64,000 nt of DNA from Nyssa sinensis (Eukaryota > Streptophyta > Magnoliopsida > Cornales > Nyssaceae), in NCBI GenBank assembly GCA_008638375.1, contig CM018047.1, positions 49,260,679-49,324,678 of the forward strand, given 5' to 3'. Made by a program: the position numbers and the translations under genes. Below the pieces are notes generated by a model. The model saw only the letters and a program-made list of their open reading frames with translations. It had not been told where the DNA came from and ran no database searches. Below, piece after piece: positions 22,847 through 35,371 of the stretch; the stretch's first letter is position 1; each line of letters starts with the position of its first letter.

Positions 22847-25800
22847 TATCACGCCTCGAATTCTCGCGAACCCAAGGCGCGAGTAACGAAACTAAAAGAA
22901 AATAAAATAAAGGACAATCTAACAGATTCAATTCAAACTTACATTCATTTCTTTCCATGTACGTCCATGTAAAGCACAATCAATAAAAGCATTCAACATG
23001 TCATTCGGGCTTAAGCCCTTACATCTCAAAATATGCCCTCAAGGGCCAAAATCATTCTAGGCTCATGTCTCCTCCACTCTGCAAGACTTCCTCAAGTCTC
23101 AAGTGCCGGGAGCATCATCTGTAATGTGTTATCCCACGAACAGGTCAGCTCAACTACTGGTATAGCATAATGCTAATGCAAGGAACAAAATTAAGGCGTG
23201 GCATGTGCAAGTGTACAATTATATCTACATGTCATTCAATATCATCCATACAATGTACTAGCAATAATCTATATGCCATCCAACTCATTAACATAATCTA
23301 AGGAGTGGCATGTGAAAGTGTACAGTTATATCTACATGCACAATTATAACCTACATGCTATCCAATTCATCCATACAATGCATTAACAAGATTCATCACA
23401 CATTCATGGATTCGTTAATACAATGTAATGAAAATATGTGTGACACACCCATGCAACTCTATGCCACACCCATGTTCTCTTCACGGATCGCTCCCGTTGG
23501 TTCGAGTACCAATGTAATGTCATGTCCCTTCATGGATCGCTCCCATTGGTTCGGGTACCAAATGCAATGTAATGTCCCTTCACGGATCGCTCTCGTTGGT
23601 TCGGGTACCAAATGCAATGTTATGTCCCTTCACGGATCGCTTTCGTTGGTTTAGGGTATCAAATGCAATGTCCAATTTTGGGTTTTTCACCATAAGATCT
23701 ATACCCTCATAATATATAGCACCAAGTGCTCAACTCACACTATGTTCCAAGGAATCACACTATGCCAAATGCCTTGATTCTACCATGCAATAACACAATC
23801 TCAACACAGCATTGTACCAACACATGGAGCATGCTTTTAAACAATATATTCCATTGAAAGCAACCACAGCATCTGAATAATAAAACCACTTCCACATGAA
23901 TGTACATAATACATAATCAACGTAAATGCATACTCAAATCACATATCCACAATCTTAACAACTCACCAAAAACATAAATCACATACAACACCGACACACA
24001 GAACAAATCATATCTCCATGGAATAACAGGAAACACATAAGTGCCAAATCAATCAACTCTAGATTCTGTTTCAAAGCAAGCATTTCCTATGTGATTTTCT
24101 AATGTCAAATAAACACATGCTTCATTCAATCAACATGGTAATCATCCCTAAACTTAATCATATTCCTTACTTAACACAATATATCATACCTGATGGGTTT
24201 GTCTCAACCTAAGAAATTGTACTCATAGCGTAGCAAAACTAACAGTAAGAATGTAGAAGGTCAGGCCACCTTCTCTTTGCCCTTCGATGTTCCTGAAATC
24301 ATGAAATATAATTCAGTTCAATCGCTACTTGAATTATGCTATTCATCAAATTTTATGTCTTTATTTTGTGAGTTTCTATTTTGCCAAATTAAACTCTACT
24401 GTTGAGTTTGGAACGCTGAACAAAATCAGTTTAGGCTTTCGCAGAATTCAATTGGGACTTCTGTACTAAAAAAGGGCAAAATGGTCATTTTATACCTTTA
24501 CGGGTTCTCACATTCCGAGACCTCTTTTCACAAATTGGACTCCACGGTTGAGTCCATAGTGGTTGAGATAATAAAATTTCACTATTTTTTTACTTAGATC
24601 GGAGTTCGTTTGACTAGTCTTTGACTCGGGGGCATTTTGATAATTTTTACTGTCACTACGGGTTTTTTAATTTTTGGGACCTCATCTCACGTCCCGGACC
24701 TTACCGTTGATCTCAAGAAGGTCCAAGATAGTCAGGATACATATATGACTTGTCCAATTTGAACTCCGGGCCATTTCGGGGTATTTAATTTAATTAAATA
24801 ATTTAATTAAGTAAATAAGGTTAAAATATAATATATATATATATATATATTTCACGCCTAAGAGAGAGCACGGGATTGTCCTGTCTTTCCTTGGTTACAC
24901 GCGCCTCTACCCACGTGCCCCACCAGGGTTCGACTCCCCGTGCCTACGGTATCTGTGCAATCCCCCTCCCCCCTTTTTCATTTTTTTTTTTCATTCTTTT
25001 TCTTTGTTGGGCCCAATGACTTTCAATTAAAACAGGCCCAATTTCCTTTTTTAACCCCAAAACAAGCCCAACCACTTTTTAAAACCAAATTAGGCCCAAC
25101 CATTTAAAGAGAGGCCCAACCCTTGTCCCTTCTTCCTCGTGACAATCCGGCGAGCACAGTTAGGCTTCCGTCGCCATCTTCGACGAGGACAACCTAACTC
25201 CAGCCAGTTTTTCACCTCTTTTCCAATGTGGTTCTCTTTCATTTTTCAAGAATATCACGTTTTCAAGGTTTATTTTTAATTCGGTTCATCAAATCCCCAC
25301 GTAGACACACAAACCCGTAGATCCGGTGAGAACCCAGATTTTCTGGTGAGTCTTTTTCCTAGCCATTTCATCACTTTTTTTATCCTAATCTTGTTCCAAA
25401 AGTTTTCTAAACTTCATAGAATCACGTCTAGGTTTTTTTGGTTGAGTTTTACACATAAAATACTAGGGGTCCAAAATTGATGCCAAACCTGCAACTTAAG
25501 TTTTCTTTTTCATTTCTTGATCATTTCATGTGATTTTTCTTGCTACTTAACCCACAGTTCATGCTTAGTAAGATCCTACAACAAAATCTAGTTATCTTGC
25601 CTTTAAAACAGATTGTATATATAGAAATCCTAGAGAGAGAAAATAAATAGGTTGTTAGTGTTTACCTCAACAATGGTGTCCCTTCTCTCTCCTCTTCTGT
25701 TTCCTTTTTTCTCCACCTCTGGATATCAGAGCTTTCTTTTCTAAGTCTCTCACCCGATCTCTTTCCCTCTGTCTTCTTTCTAATCCAACGTGCACAGCTA

Positions 25801-26159
25801 TCCGTATACACATAGGTATACACATATCCTCACGCAACTCACTTCAGCCCCCCTACTTCTGACTCCTCTTCTGTTCTAGCCATCCCTTTCTTTTTCAGAG
25901 TGCATTAAATGTTGCTTGTTAGCCTAGTTTATCATGTATATATATATATATATTATATATTACACATACACACTCACATTGCACACACAATACACCTTGT
26001 GTACACCTATACATAACACTACAGATTTATATATATATATATATACATGCATTATATTTATACACACATACATATACGCATGCCATGACTAACACATACA
26101 TCACACACTTTTAATATACTAAATAATTAAATAAATGAATAAATAAATGCACACACCAC

Positions 26160-26195
<36 letters not shown>

Positions 26196-26254
26196 AAATA
26201 ATTAAACAAATGAATAAATAAATAAATTTCTTCCTAAAATTTCAAATCTTTACA
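22847..26254 (-). mobile_element. solo LTR, about 3.4 kb, nested in the Gypsy element
   Basis: Plus-strand ends are TATCACGCCTCG and TTTACA, flanked by TGTGC at 22842-22846 and 26255-26259, in the middle of a tandem array that continues on both sides. Read on the minus strand it starts TGTAAAGATTTGAAATTTTAG and ends GGCGTGATA, probably an altered TGACA-type end. It holds no coding domain, an AT microsatellite (24829-24851), an AAT/TAA run (26163-26193) and C/T-rich GC patches. Length and ends suggest a Tekay-like chromovirus LTR left by recombination. That lineage is inference. Confidence 0.75.
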
Positions 26255-26540
26255 TGTGCATTAAATTGGACCAAGCCTATAACACTTGTAATGAATATAA
26301 GGCTTATAAGGGTCATTAAAATGGATCAGACCTGGGGTCTGTGCATTAAATGGACCAAGTCTATAGCATTTGTAATGGATACAAGGCTTATAGGGGTCAT
26401 TGAAATGGACCAGACCTAGGGTTTGTGCATTAAATAGACCAGACCTGGGGTCTGTGCATTAAATGGACCAGACCTGGGGTCTGTGTATGAAATTGGACCA
26501 AACTTGGGGGTCTGTGCATTGAATTGAAAGCACTTAAAAA
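26255..26540. repeat. short-period tandem repeats in the Gypsy element, right part
   Basis: This continues the interrupted array. The phrase GACCAGACCTGGGGTCTGTG followed by CATTAAATG recurs about every 30 bp, and the longer TTGTAATGAATATAAGGC module recurs about every 110 bp. It lies just beyond the integrase end. Confidence 0.85.
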
Positions 26541-26559
26541 GAAAAAGAAAGATTTTATT

Positions 26560-27600
26560 GATAGTACTTTCGTAAGTGCTCAACATTCCAGGGCCTAGGC
26601 ACAGGCTTTCTGATTACATCCTCCAACTTGTAGGTTGTGGGCCTGACGATCTTGGTAACCTTATAGGGCCCTTCCCAATTAGGAGAGAGCTTTCCCATGG
26701 TGGGATCCTTGGTGTTCAGGTCCTCAGGACGAGATCCCCGAGCTGGAAGTTGATGAGTCTTTACCCTTGACTGAAGCTATTGGCCATTCTGCACTAGTAT
26801 GCTTCAGTCTTGACCTTAGTCTGCTCTCATCTTTCTTCAAGCAGATCAAGATTTTCTGTAAGTTGATGGTCATTAGTTTCTTAGTCAAAGGCATTCGACC
26901 TTAGAGTTGGCATGCCGATCTTAATGGGAATGACCGCCTCAGTACCATATGCTAGTGAGAATGATGTTTCTGCGGTCGGTGTTCTTCTGGTGGTTCAGTA
27001 GGCCTAGAGCACTCCGGGGATCTCTTCAACCACTTTTCTTTGGCCTGATTCTAACCTTTTCTTAATGGCATTAAGAATTGTGCAGGTTGGTGACCTCTGC
27101 TTGCCCATTAGCTTAGGGATGCCTTGTGAGGAGAAATGGTGACTGATGTGCAGGTCTTCACAAAACTTCCTGAACACCTTTTCGGCAAACTGTGTACCAT
27201 TGTCGGAGATGATGACGCGTAGTATGCCAATCCTGTAGACTATGTTCCTCCATGTGAATTTTTTCACCTCCGCTTCAGTAATGTCGGTTAGAGGCTCAGC
27301 TTCTGCCCATTTGGAGAAGTAATCTATGACAACGAACAAGTATCTTCTGTTCTGTGAGGCCTTTGGTAGTGGCCCCACAATGTCCATTCCCCTATTGAGC
27401 GAAGGGCTAAGGACTGGCAATAGGGATGACTTCGTGGTGGGGTTGGTGCTGATATGAGGTGAAGTGTTGGCACTTGTTGCACCTTTGGACATACTACTTG
27501 GCTTGCTTCAGCATGCTTGGCCATTCATAGCCTTGAGTCAGAGCTCGGTGAGCTATGGTCCTACCAGCCATTATGGTTTCCACGGGTTTCTTTATGAATT
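26560..27600 (-). pseudogene. Gypsy integrase, decayed
   Basis: The minus strand carries the DDE integrase core. MDIVGPLPKASQNRRYLFVV holds the first catalytic Asp, then YFSKWAEAEPL, VIISDNGTQF with the second Asp, then HHFSSQGIPKLMGK, where the family has a glutamate a little further on; that stretch is altered here (QRSPTC follows), so the catalytic Glu is not evident. ILNAIKKRLESG leads toward the C-terminal part. The enzyme would insert element cDNA into host DNA. The piece upstream that should hold the HHCC zinc finger is disrupted. Confidence 0.85.
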
Positions 27601-27749
27601 TTGGCTAGGACATATTGGGATTCCTCTAGAGACAAGCACCTTAAGAGAGGTTGAGTGTAGGACTTTCGATAAAGCTTTCCTTTTAGGATCAGATTATGAG
27701 CTCCCCTAATCCGAACCCTTTGGGCCTAGGTTTCTATCCTTTAGGAAGC

Positions 27750-28490
27750 AGTCTATCCTTTATGTACTGGATGATGAGAGTTATCTAGTTCTAGTTTTAC
27801 TTCGAGATTTGGGTCGATTGTACTTTCTTGATGCTCGACTTCGGTTGGTAAGAAACCTTTATTGTTAAGTCTCTTTCTGTCTTCAGATGAGAGGACCATG
27901 TTTGTTAAGGAGTCATCTCTGGATGTTCTGGCCTCTTTCAATTTTTTGGATGGTGAATTTCGGAAGGAGGTTTTCAACAAGTCCACCAGCTTTTGAATAT
28001 CGGACCATGTTGTCATCCGTGGTAGTAAACTCCCCTAGAACTTGGCTTACCACTAGTTGGGAGTCTGAGAATGCTTCAAGGTTTCGTGTTTCGCATTCCA
28101 GGGCCAACTTTATGCTGAGGACGAGTGCTTCATACTCGGCTTCAGTTGTTGGAAGCTCTAAACCCTAAGCTAACCGCCTTTTCTATTATGATTCCATCTG
28201 GGGATTAGAGTACGATACCAACTCTTGAGCCTTTGTAGGTGGACGATCCATCAGTATAAAGTTTTCGTGCTACAACATCCATGTTGACTTGAGCTTTATC
28301 GTGTAGTGCTGGAGTGAATCCAGCTATGAAATCCGCTAATGTCTGCCCTTTAATAGAGGTCCGTGGAATGTAGGATATGTCGAATTCTCCCAACTTTACA
28401 GACCACTTGACCAGCCGTCCTGAGACTTTAGGTTTGTGCAGAATCAACTTCAGAGGGTAAAACGTAGGGACTTCAATGGAATGCACTTGA
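27750..28490 (-). pseudogene. Gypsy second (Tat-type) RNase H, decayed
   Basis: VSGRLVKWSVKLGEFDISYI, TSIKGQTLADFIAGF and RKLYTDGSSTYKGSRVGIVL read in order at 28486-28205, followed by LEAFSDSQLVVSQVLGEF at about 28020-28090. The TDGS and FSDSQL blocks hold catalytic Asp residues of an RNase H fold. This second domain between the usual RNase H and integrase marks the Tat lineage. Frame changes separate the two halves. Confidence 0.85.
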
Positions 28491-28499
28491 AAATAAGGC

Positions 28500-29460
28500 C
28501 CTGAGCTTCTGAGCGGACATCACTAGGGCAAAAGCCAACTTTTTAACTTTGAAATATCTATTCTCGGTATCCAGAAATGTATTGCTGACATATAAAACTG
28601 GCCTCTGAATCCTCTATCATCTCTAACCAGTGCCGAGCTGACGTCATTTTCTGACATTGTAAGATATAAAAGTAGTTTTTCCCTTTGTATGGGTTTGGAA
28701 AGGAGCTCGGGGGAAGCCATATATTGCTTTAACTCCTGGAAGGCCTCCTCGCATTCAAGGGCCTTATTCCCCTCAATGTTTTGAAGAACGAGAGGCACCG
28801 GTCCGTAGATCTGGAGATGAATCGATTCAGAGCTACTATACTTTCGTTCAGGCCCTGAATGTCTTTCTTGGTCCTTAGTGATTCTAACTCAATCGAAGTT
28901 TTAATTTGTGAGGGGTCTTGCCTCAATTCTCCTTTGAGAGACCAGAAAACCCAAGAATTTTCCTTTAGTGATCCTGAAGGTACACTTTGAGGGGTTCAAC
29001 TTCATCTTGTGTTGCTTTAGTGTACTGAATGTTTGACTCAAGTGCTGGATATGGTCATTCTTCCTTAGGCTTTTGACCAGCATGTCATTTATGTAGACCT
29101 CCATTGTGTTGCCAAGGAAGAAGTCAAACATTTTGTTCACTAGCCGCTGGTACGTGGCGCCTGCGTTCTTCAAACCAAATGGAATCACTCTATAGCAATA
29201 GAGACCCCGTTCGGATATGAAGGTTGTACTTTTCTGGTCTGGAGGGTACATCTGAATCTAGTTATACTCTGAATATGCACCCATGAAGTTCATAAGCTCA
29301 TGTCCTTACAGTTGTATCGACCAACTGATCGATTATCGGGAGAGGAAAGCTGTTTTTAGGACAAGCTTTGTTGAGATCTGTGTAGTCAACACAAACCCGC
29401 CATTTGCCATTCTTCTTTTTGGCAAGGATTGTATTGGCGAGTCATTTTGGATAGAATACC
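28500..29460 (-). pseudogene. Gypsy reverse transcriptase and first RNase H, decayed
   Basis: The RT core reads TFISERGLYCYRVIPFGLKN, AGATYQRLVNKMF, VYINDMLVKS, then LNPSKCTFRITKGKFLGFLV at 28920-29250. The active-site box, normally YVDD or YIDD, reads YIND because the codon at 29089-29087 is AAT. The connection and first RNase H follow at 28523-28800 (EAFQELKQYMASPELLSKP, LLYLTMSENDVSSALVR). The enzyme would copy element RNA to DNA in cytoplasmic particles. Loss of the first Asp and the frame breaks make it inactive. Confidence 0.9.
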
Positions 29461-29959
29461 TCCCTTATCATTCTAGCGTCCAACAGCCTTTGGACCTCTG
29501 CGTTGATGATCTTGTGTCATTCAGGGGCGAAGGTCCTCATCTTCTATCTCACTAGAGGGTGGTCTGGGTCAGTTATTAGCTTGTGGGAGATGAGATTAGG
29601 ATCTATCCCTTCCATGTCCTTAGTTTCCCACGTGAAGACTGATAGGTTATCCATTAGGAATTCGAAAATCTCTCTTTGCTCGGAGTGGGATAGACCTGAG
29701 CCGATCTGCAAATAGCGCTTTCCCCTTCATAACTTACCAACACCTTGATAGGTTTCTGCATGGGTTTGGCTAGGCTAGTCCCTTCCCTTCGAATTTAATG
29801 GCTCGTCGATCTCGGAAGGGCACTCCTCTGTCTCATGAAGTTCGGAAGGTGTAGGAATTTTTTCTTCACGAGGATGTTGTGATTGCTATTTGAAGGGTTT
29901 TTCCTTCAGCGCGAGAGCATGGCACTCACGAACAGTTGGTTGACAGCCCCTAATGATGT

Positions 29960-30230
29960 AGACCTTGTCACTCTGGACATACTTTAAGCACTGATGGAGG
30001 GTTGAGGTGACCGTTCCCATCTAATGGAGCCATGGTCTTCCGATAATGATGTTGTAAGGGGATTTGGAAGTCCAAGATCATGTATTTAGAAATTAGCGTT
30101 TTCTGAACTTCCCCTCTCCCATTAGTGGTCGAGAGGTCTATTTTGTCATCGGTGTTGAGCTTCATGTGTTGAAAGGACTCATAGAACAACACGTTGGTGG
30201 AACTTCCTGTATCCACCAGAACCCTCTTGA
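29960..30230 (-). pseudogene. Gypsy aspartic protease, decayed
   Basis: MDTGSSTNVLFYESFQHMKL at the start of the piece is the retroviral-type protease active site (DTGSS). It would cut the gag-pol polyprotein. The frame ends early, before the RT region. Confidence 0.8.
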
Positions 30231-30299
30231 TCTTAAAATTTGCAATCTTGAATGAGATGATGAGGGCGTCACTATGGGGCTAGTGTACCCTAACAAGAT

Positions 30300-32253
30300 C
30301 CAACTTTGAGAACTGGATATGAGGTGTAGGCTTTAGCATTTTCTCAATGGCAGAGATTTGGAGGATGTTGGGTTCTGCCCTTGCCTCTTGAGCAGTAGCG
30401 CTTCTTAGCTCGGTTGGACATCCTTTTCATTATATTGTCGGCATGGAGGATGAAGATGACCTGATTATTCTGGCGCGACTGTTATTTTGAGCCATTCCTT
30501 TATTCAGGCCTTTGCTTTTGTCGCCTTTGTTGTGGCTTGTCATTACGGGGGTTTTGCCGCTATTTTTGCCTGGATGAACTCCCATAGACGCCATCTTCTG
30601 ATGAGCAGTTCAATTTCTTGCTTGAGGGCTTCTACATTCGTCAATACTATACCCATGGTCTTTGTGAAAGTCGTAGTGTTTGCTTTGATCCCTGGCGTCA
30701 AGACTACTCTTCAATGGATCTGGCCACCTCAAGTCCTCATGTGTTTGCACATGTTGGAGTATGTGAGTAAGGGAGGACATTCAAAGGTGTAAATGTTCTG
30801 TACCTTCCAAAGTTGGGGTTGTTCTGAGCTCTTGATGTTGTCCTCTTATCAGAACTTCTAACCCTCTTCTTGGTTGTACTCGAGTCCCTCTTCTGGGTAT
30901 GGTCGTCCTTCTGAGCCTGCTCTTTGGCCTTTTGGAAAGACATCTTCGTATCCTTCAAGTTTATGTATTTTTGTGCCCGCTCCATAACTGCTGCCATGTT
31001 AGTAGGGGGTTCTTTGTCAAGGAGCCCTAAAAGCATCCAGGGCCCAGGCCAAAGGTAAGGGCTGCCACTATGAAGCTCGAGCTGCAAGTCTGTTACCTCT
31101 GTGAGCTCGATATTGAAGCATGCGATGTATTCTCGAAGCGATTCCCCCTTAGACTTACTCTATGGTTAGCAGGAATTTTGTACCCTTCCTCAACTTTCTA
31201 CTGGTCAGGAATCGGTCAAGGAACTGCCTGCTTGAGTTCATAAAAGTTAATGATCGACTCCCGAGGAAGGTTGTGGAACCATTTCAGAGTGGTACCGCTA
31301 AGGTTCGTCAAGAAAGTACTGGCACATGAAGGCATCGGTAGCCCTCATATAGGGCCATCATATGTTGATAATAGGGATAGATGGTCCCTAGGATCCTCAA
31401 ACTCATCATATAAGGTGAACTTCGGGACAATAAATTTCTTGGGCCGCTCCTCTGCCATTATATCAAGAGTGAACGAAGTGGCAAACCTTCCGAGTAGCTT
31501 TGCTAGTTCATCCTACTCTGGAGGGACATGGGTCCCTTTGGTGAAGATGGTTTGCTTCATAGAGTCTATTACTTCCTCGACCCTTTGTGGAATTCTGGGC
31601 AGAATTGGATGTTGTTAGCCTTGCCTTGCAGCTTTAGTCCCAATATGCAGAGGATGATTTTTCCCAGTAATAGCAAGGGATGTTGCCCTCTTTGAACTCG
31701 GGGGACTGGTGCTGGTGGAGGCTAAGACTCTGGCGGCGTTAGGATTGGCCCCCGAAGTTGCCGGAGTTGAAATCCTTGTCCTGGTTTGGTAATAGACAAG
31801 TAAGATGAAAGGTAGGCATCCCTCATCCTGCTACGGTTGAGGGTTAGGGGGTCACCCCTTATGTGAGTGGTACCATAGAGGTGTACCGACTGCACATTAA
31901 GGGTCTCCACATTAGGAGGTCCTCCGTCTGTGGTAGTGGCAGGAGGTCGAACCCTTTCATTAGTTGTGCTCGCAAGAGGATGAGTAGGATTGCTTTGTTG
32001 GTTTTGGGCAATGAAGGCCAAGGCCTTGGGATATGGCGAGGAGCTACTTTTGCATCAGATTGGATTGTCGTTGGATCGATCAAGCTGTTGCTTGTACATG
32101 ATCAGGGGTTTGTCCCCTTCCTCTTCCAGTAGAAGGTTGGCCTCAAGGATTTTGAGAACCTTTTCTTAGACGAAGATTGGGAGCCATAGTTTCTCAAAGA
32201 CAGAGGAGTTATTTCTGACTGAGAAATTTGTAGGAACGATTGTTGTTTTCCAT
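30300..32253 (-). pseudogene. Gypsy gag, decayed
   Basis: An ATG at 32253-32251, 16 bases after the 5' LTR, begins MENNNRSYKF and stops after 14 codons. Further pieces show a proline-rich N-terminal part (31722-32021), the Retrotrans_gag signature RQFLDRFLTSRKLRKGTKFL at about 31175-31235, PPTNMAAVMERAQKYINLKD at about 30955-31015, and a basic tail. This is the capsid protein that would package element RNA. It is broken by many frame changes. Confidence 0.8.
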
Positions 32254-32268
32254 AGACTGGCACCAAAC
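32251..32268 (-). other. Gypsy primer-binding site region
   Basis: On the minus strand, GTTTGGTGCCAGTCTATG directly follows the 5' LTR. It resembles the TTTGGCGCCGTCTGTGG type found in related plant Gypsy elements, with changes. The matching tRNA was not determined. Confidence 0.6.
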
Positions 32269-32846
32269 TGATGTTGCACTTTTTGATTAGTGGGGCTTCC
32301 ACTCTTCGTTTCCTGTCAAAAACTCAGAAAGAGTGATCAAAGAGCCACCGAGTTAGCTCCGGTAGTAGCCGCTCCGATGATAAATTCAGTAAAAAATAAA
32401 AGAAAAACTGAGCTTGAAAGAAAATACTTGATCGTAATTGAAAAGTGTATCTTAGGGTTGTATTTATAAGTTATGGATCCCCTAAGTTGATTCGAATTAG
32501 GAGTCGTAAAGATTGGGATCCGAAGATATCTAAAGATGGCAGTTTCCGTATCGAACTCTTATCTTTGTAAAAATAGGAATCGAAATATATCCGAGAACAA
32601 CAGTTTCTATGTCGCACACTGTTTCCTTGTTCTGAGGTCGATAGGGTAGGCAAGGCTGGTGATAAGATCGGTACTTCATTAGACGCGTACTCCGAGCTTG
32701 TTACTCGGAAGGGAAGATCCGCGCCCTTCTGTTCAAGGAGCGCTTGTCAAACTTGAATTGCTTTGTCACTTCCTGACTTGCATATAAAAAAAAAAAACTT
32801 AGACACGTGTCAAGTTTGGGTTGGCTTGTTGTTTTATGGTGCATCA
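32269..32846 (-). repeat. Gypsy 5' LTR with TATA box
   Basis: A 578-bp LTR. The minus-strand TATAAATA at 32468-32461, matching 19249-19242 in the other LTR, would drive the element transcript. It begins TGATGCAC and ends CAACATCA on the minus strand, next to the primer site. Confidence 0.92.
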
Positions 32847-32851
32847 ATTAT

Positions 32852-33312
32852 ATAGTACAAAATTCTATTCTTATTTTATTTTATATAATCAACGTAAATG
32901 GGAAGAAATGAGATGGAATGTCTTCACTCTAAACTCATTCCAAACCTGATCAGAGTGAGTATAATTTTTTTCAAACTTTATTTTATTAAGAATGTGATAT
33001 GACAAATTTTTAAACGAATTAAATTACTATTCCTATTAGCTACAACAACGTTGCCCAGAAATAAAGAATCTCAGAATTTAATATTTGGTTAATGGTGTAA
33101 CCTGAACACGACATTCAAATGTTAAATTCTACACCCTTTACATTAATGGATTGACAAGGCCCATTAAGTCTCAATAATGCAGCGCCGATGGTCGTTAATC
33201 GTTATTGCAAGTGGACATTTATTTAATTTTTGTTCAACATCATAATCAAGTAATCTCATAGAAAATTAGCACATGCACAAAAGTAAAAGATGCCTTTCTC
33301 AGGTCTTAAGTG

Positions 33313-33364
<52 letters not shown>

Positions 33365-33861
33365 CTAGTAAGCACTTGAGTAGCATGGCCATTCCCAAAA
33401 GAGACAAAAACCAAAAACTACATCGATCTTAGCATATGTTAGAGACAAGGATTAAATCTCTCTAGAAAGAGCCAATCTGTATCGATCCGATTGAGCTTTC
33501 AGCATTATTTGGCTGATGATCCACTATGTACAATATATGAAATGACACCATAAATAATTTTTATGAATGATATAGGCATATGATTAGGTTTCTTTCATCT
33601 GGATGTTTGACTTACTTGTACTCTATTAATTTATACCATAGGAAAAATGATGATGGAAACAAACGATAAAATTGGTCATACCACAATCAAGTAAAGACAC
33701 TAATGATTTTTTAAGTTATAAACTGAACTAGTGAGTTGTCTTTCTTACTAGACTTGCCTTAATTTGTTGCTAAATTTATAGTCGATACTGTCACATCAAT
33801 TACATTGTTGGGATGGGTTTTGTTGAATTAATGAATAAGTTAAGTTATTTTTAGAGCGATG
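32852..33861. other. gene-free AT-rich DNA with TA microsatellite
   Basis: A TA run lies at about 33314-33356. No coding signal was recognised between the Gypsy element and the TRIM. Confidence 0.6.
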
Positions 33862-34213
33862 TGTCACGGGTTGGGTTCTGACCCAAAAGTTGCAACTAAT
33901 GGGTAGAGATACCAGATCCCTTATATGGCCCAAGATCTCCTACTCACAACCGATGTGGGATCGTGACATACTCTTCCACCTGAATCTGTGACGTCCTCGA
34001 CGCGGTCCGATCTCAAGGCGGGTTCAGGGCCGTTGAAATCCTGGGCAGGCCGGGCTATATGGTTATCACCGGGCTATCGGAGTCTCGGGTCTACTCTGAT
34101 ACCACTGTCACGGGATGAGTTCTGACCCAAAAGCTGCAACTAATGGGTAGAGATACCAGATCCCTTATATGACCCAAAATCCTCCTACTCACAACCGATA
34201 TGGGATCGTGACA
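33862..34213 (-). mobile_element. TRIM (terminal-repeat retrotransposon in miniature)
   Basis: Two direct repeats of 107-108 bp (33862-33968 and 34106-34213), each TGTCACGGG...CGTGACA, flank 137 bp of internal DNA. On the minus strand the internal part begins TGGTATCAGAGTAGACCC, a match to the initiator-tRNA-Met primer site, starting 1 bp after the LTR, and it ends with the purine-rich GGTGGAAGAGTA next to the other LTR. There is no coding capacity. Both ends and both priming sites are present, so it is structurally complete. No clear target duplication was found, which suggests age or rearrangement. Confidence 0.88.
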
Positions 34214-35335
34214 AATAACATTCTAATATGATAACAAAGTAATAGGTGACATGAGTTTTCAGTAGCCACCACATACAAGATTTTTGATTTAATAATTTAC
34301 TGGTATTTTTGTAGTCACTCTCCTTTCCTTGTAAGTGTAAAAGCTAGTTCAGTGTACCAGACTTTCGTTACTACGAGATATGTAAATTAGATATACACAA
34401 TCTTACCTCCACAAATAGATAGACTGTTTTCGCAACTCGAATTCAGAAACGGAACCAAAAATTTACCTTAGGGGAGACAAACTATATTCTTAATATTCAA
34501 TTATAAGTTTCGAAATTTAATATTAATTAATAATATTTTTGCTAAGTAAGTATATTCTTTTAATATATAACTGGTTAAAATTAAGACGAGTCAAATAAAG
34601 AAAAAAGACTCATAAAAACTATAGGTTATACAAAAAACTCTCCAAAAATAAAAAAGTTATGTGCCAAATTAATCTCTCTTAAAACCTAAAACAATACTCA
34701 TATTTTTTTTATTGTGTTAGAAATATAATGTATAATACATTTACAATTGTCCTCGTATAATATTAAAAATATATCTTTCAATATATACAAAATGTCTCTT
34801 TTGTAATACATCATTCATTTTCATTTTGTTTGAAGCGCAAGGCATTCATGAGATTTCTCATTAAAAAAAAAAATTCAAAATGTTCAAATAATGAGCAAGA
34901 CCAACCATTGCTGATCATCCATCACCACACTTCAAAAATGTCCCTAGTTTGTGAATGACATAAAGGTAGAAGAGCAAGAAGAATTGTTGGTGTAGTGGGT
35001 TACAAAAGTGGAAGTAATGTCAAAGTTTTGATGTCATATTTGGGAAATCAACTTGGATGATTTCATTTACAGGTTTCTGCTCCACTTGTACCCCATATAT
35101 TCCTAATTAATTTTCCTTCTCATAATTAGATACAGATTTAATATTTGACCTTATTTTTACACATTCTCACACTCGATAGACAGAGTGGTTCACACTATAA
35201 TAATTCATCACATAAATCAAACTCTCAAATCAATGGTAAATTTGTTCATTTTCAGTACATCTGCCTAGGCAATTCAGAATACATTGCACGTGGCAGAGAA
35301 TTCATATTTTTCTATGTTTCTTCTGTTGTGCTTGT

Positions 35336-35371
<36 letters not shown>

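Larger units (their letters stand above)
19050..32846 (-). mobile_element. Ty3/Gypsy retrotransposon, Tat lineage, with nested solo LTR
   Basis: The element is complete by its borders. LTRs at 19050-19621 and 32269-32846 both begin TGATGT and end ACATCA/GCATCA, flanked by ATTAT at 19045-19049 and 32847-32851. On the minus strand the order is 5' LTR, primer site, gag, protease, RT, RNase H, a second RNase H, integrase, tandem repeats, an opposite-strand extra gene and the 3' LTR. A second RNase H after the first is diagnostic of Tat. All coding regions carry stops or frame changes, and the LTRs differ at very roughly a tenth of compared positions, so the copy is old and inactive. Confidence 0.93.

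Noticed and set aside
30487..32132. Plus-strand frames of about 90-120 codons
   Set aside because: They are antisense to gag of the Gypsy element, which has recognisable motifs on the minus strand.
33862..34213. Cassandra-type TRIM carrying 5S rRNA sequence
   Set aside because: The LTRs lack the 5S promoter boxes, so it is a TRIM but not Cassandra.
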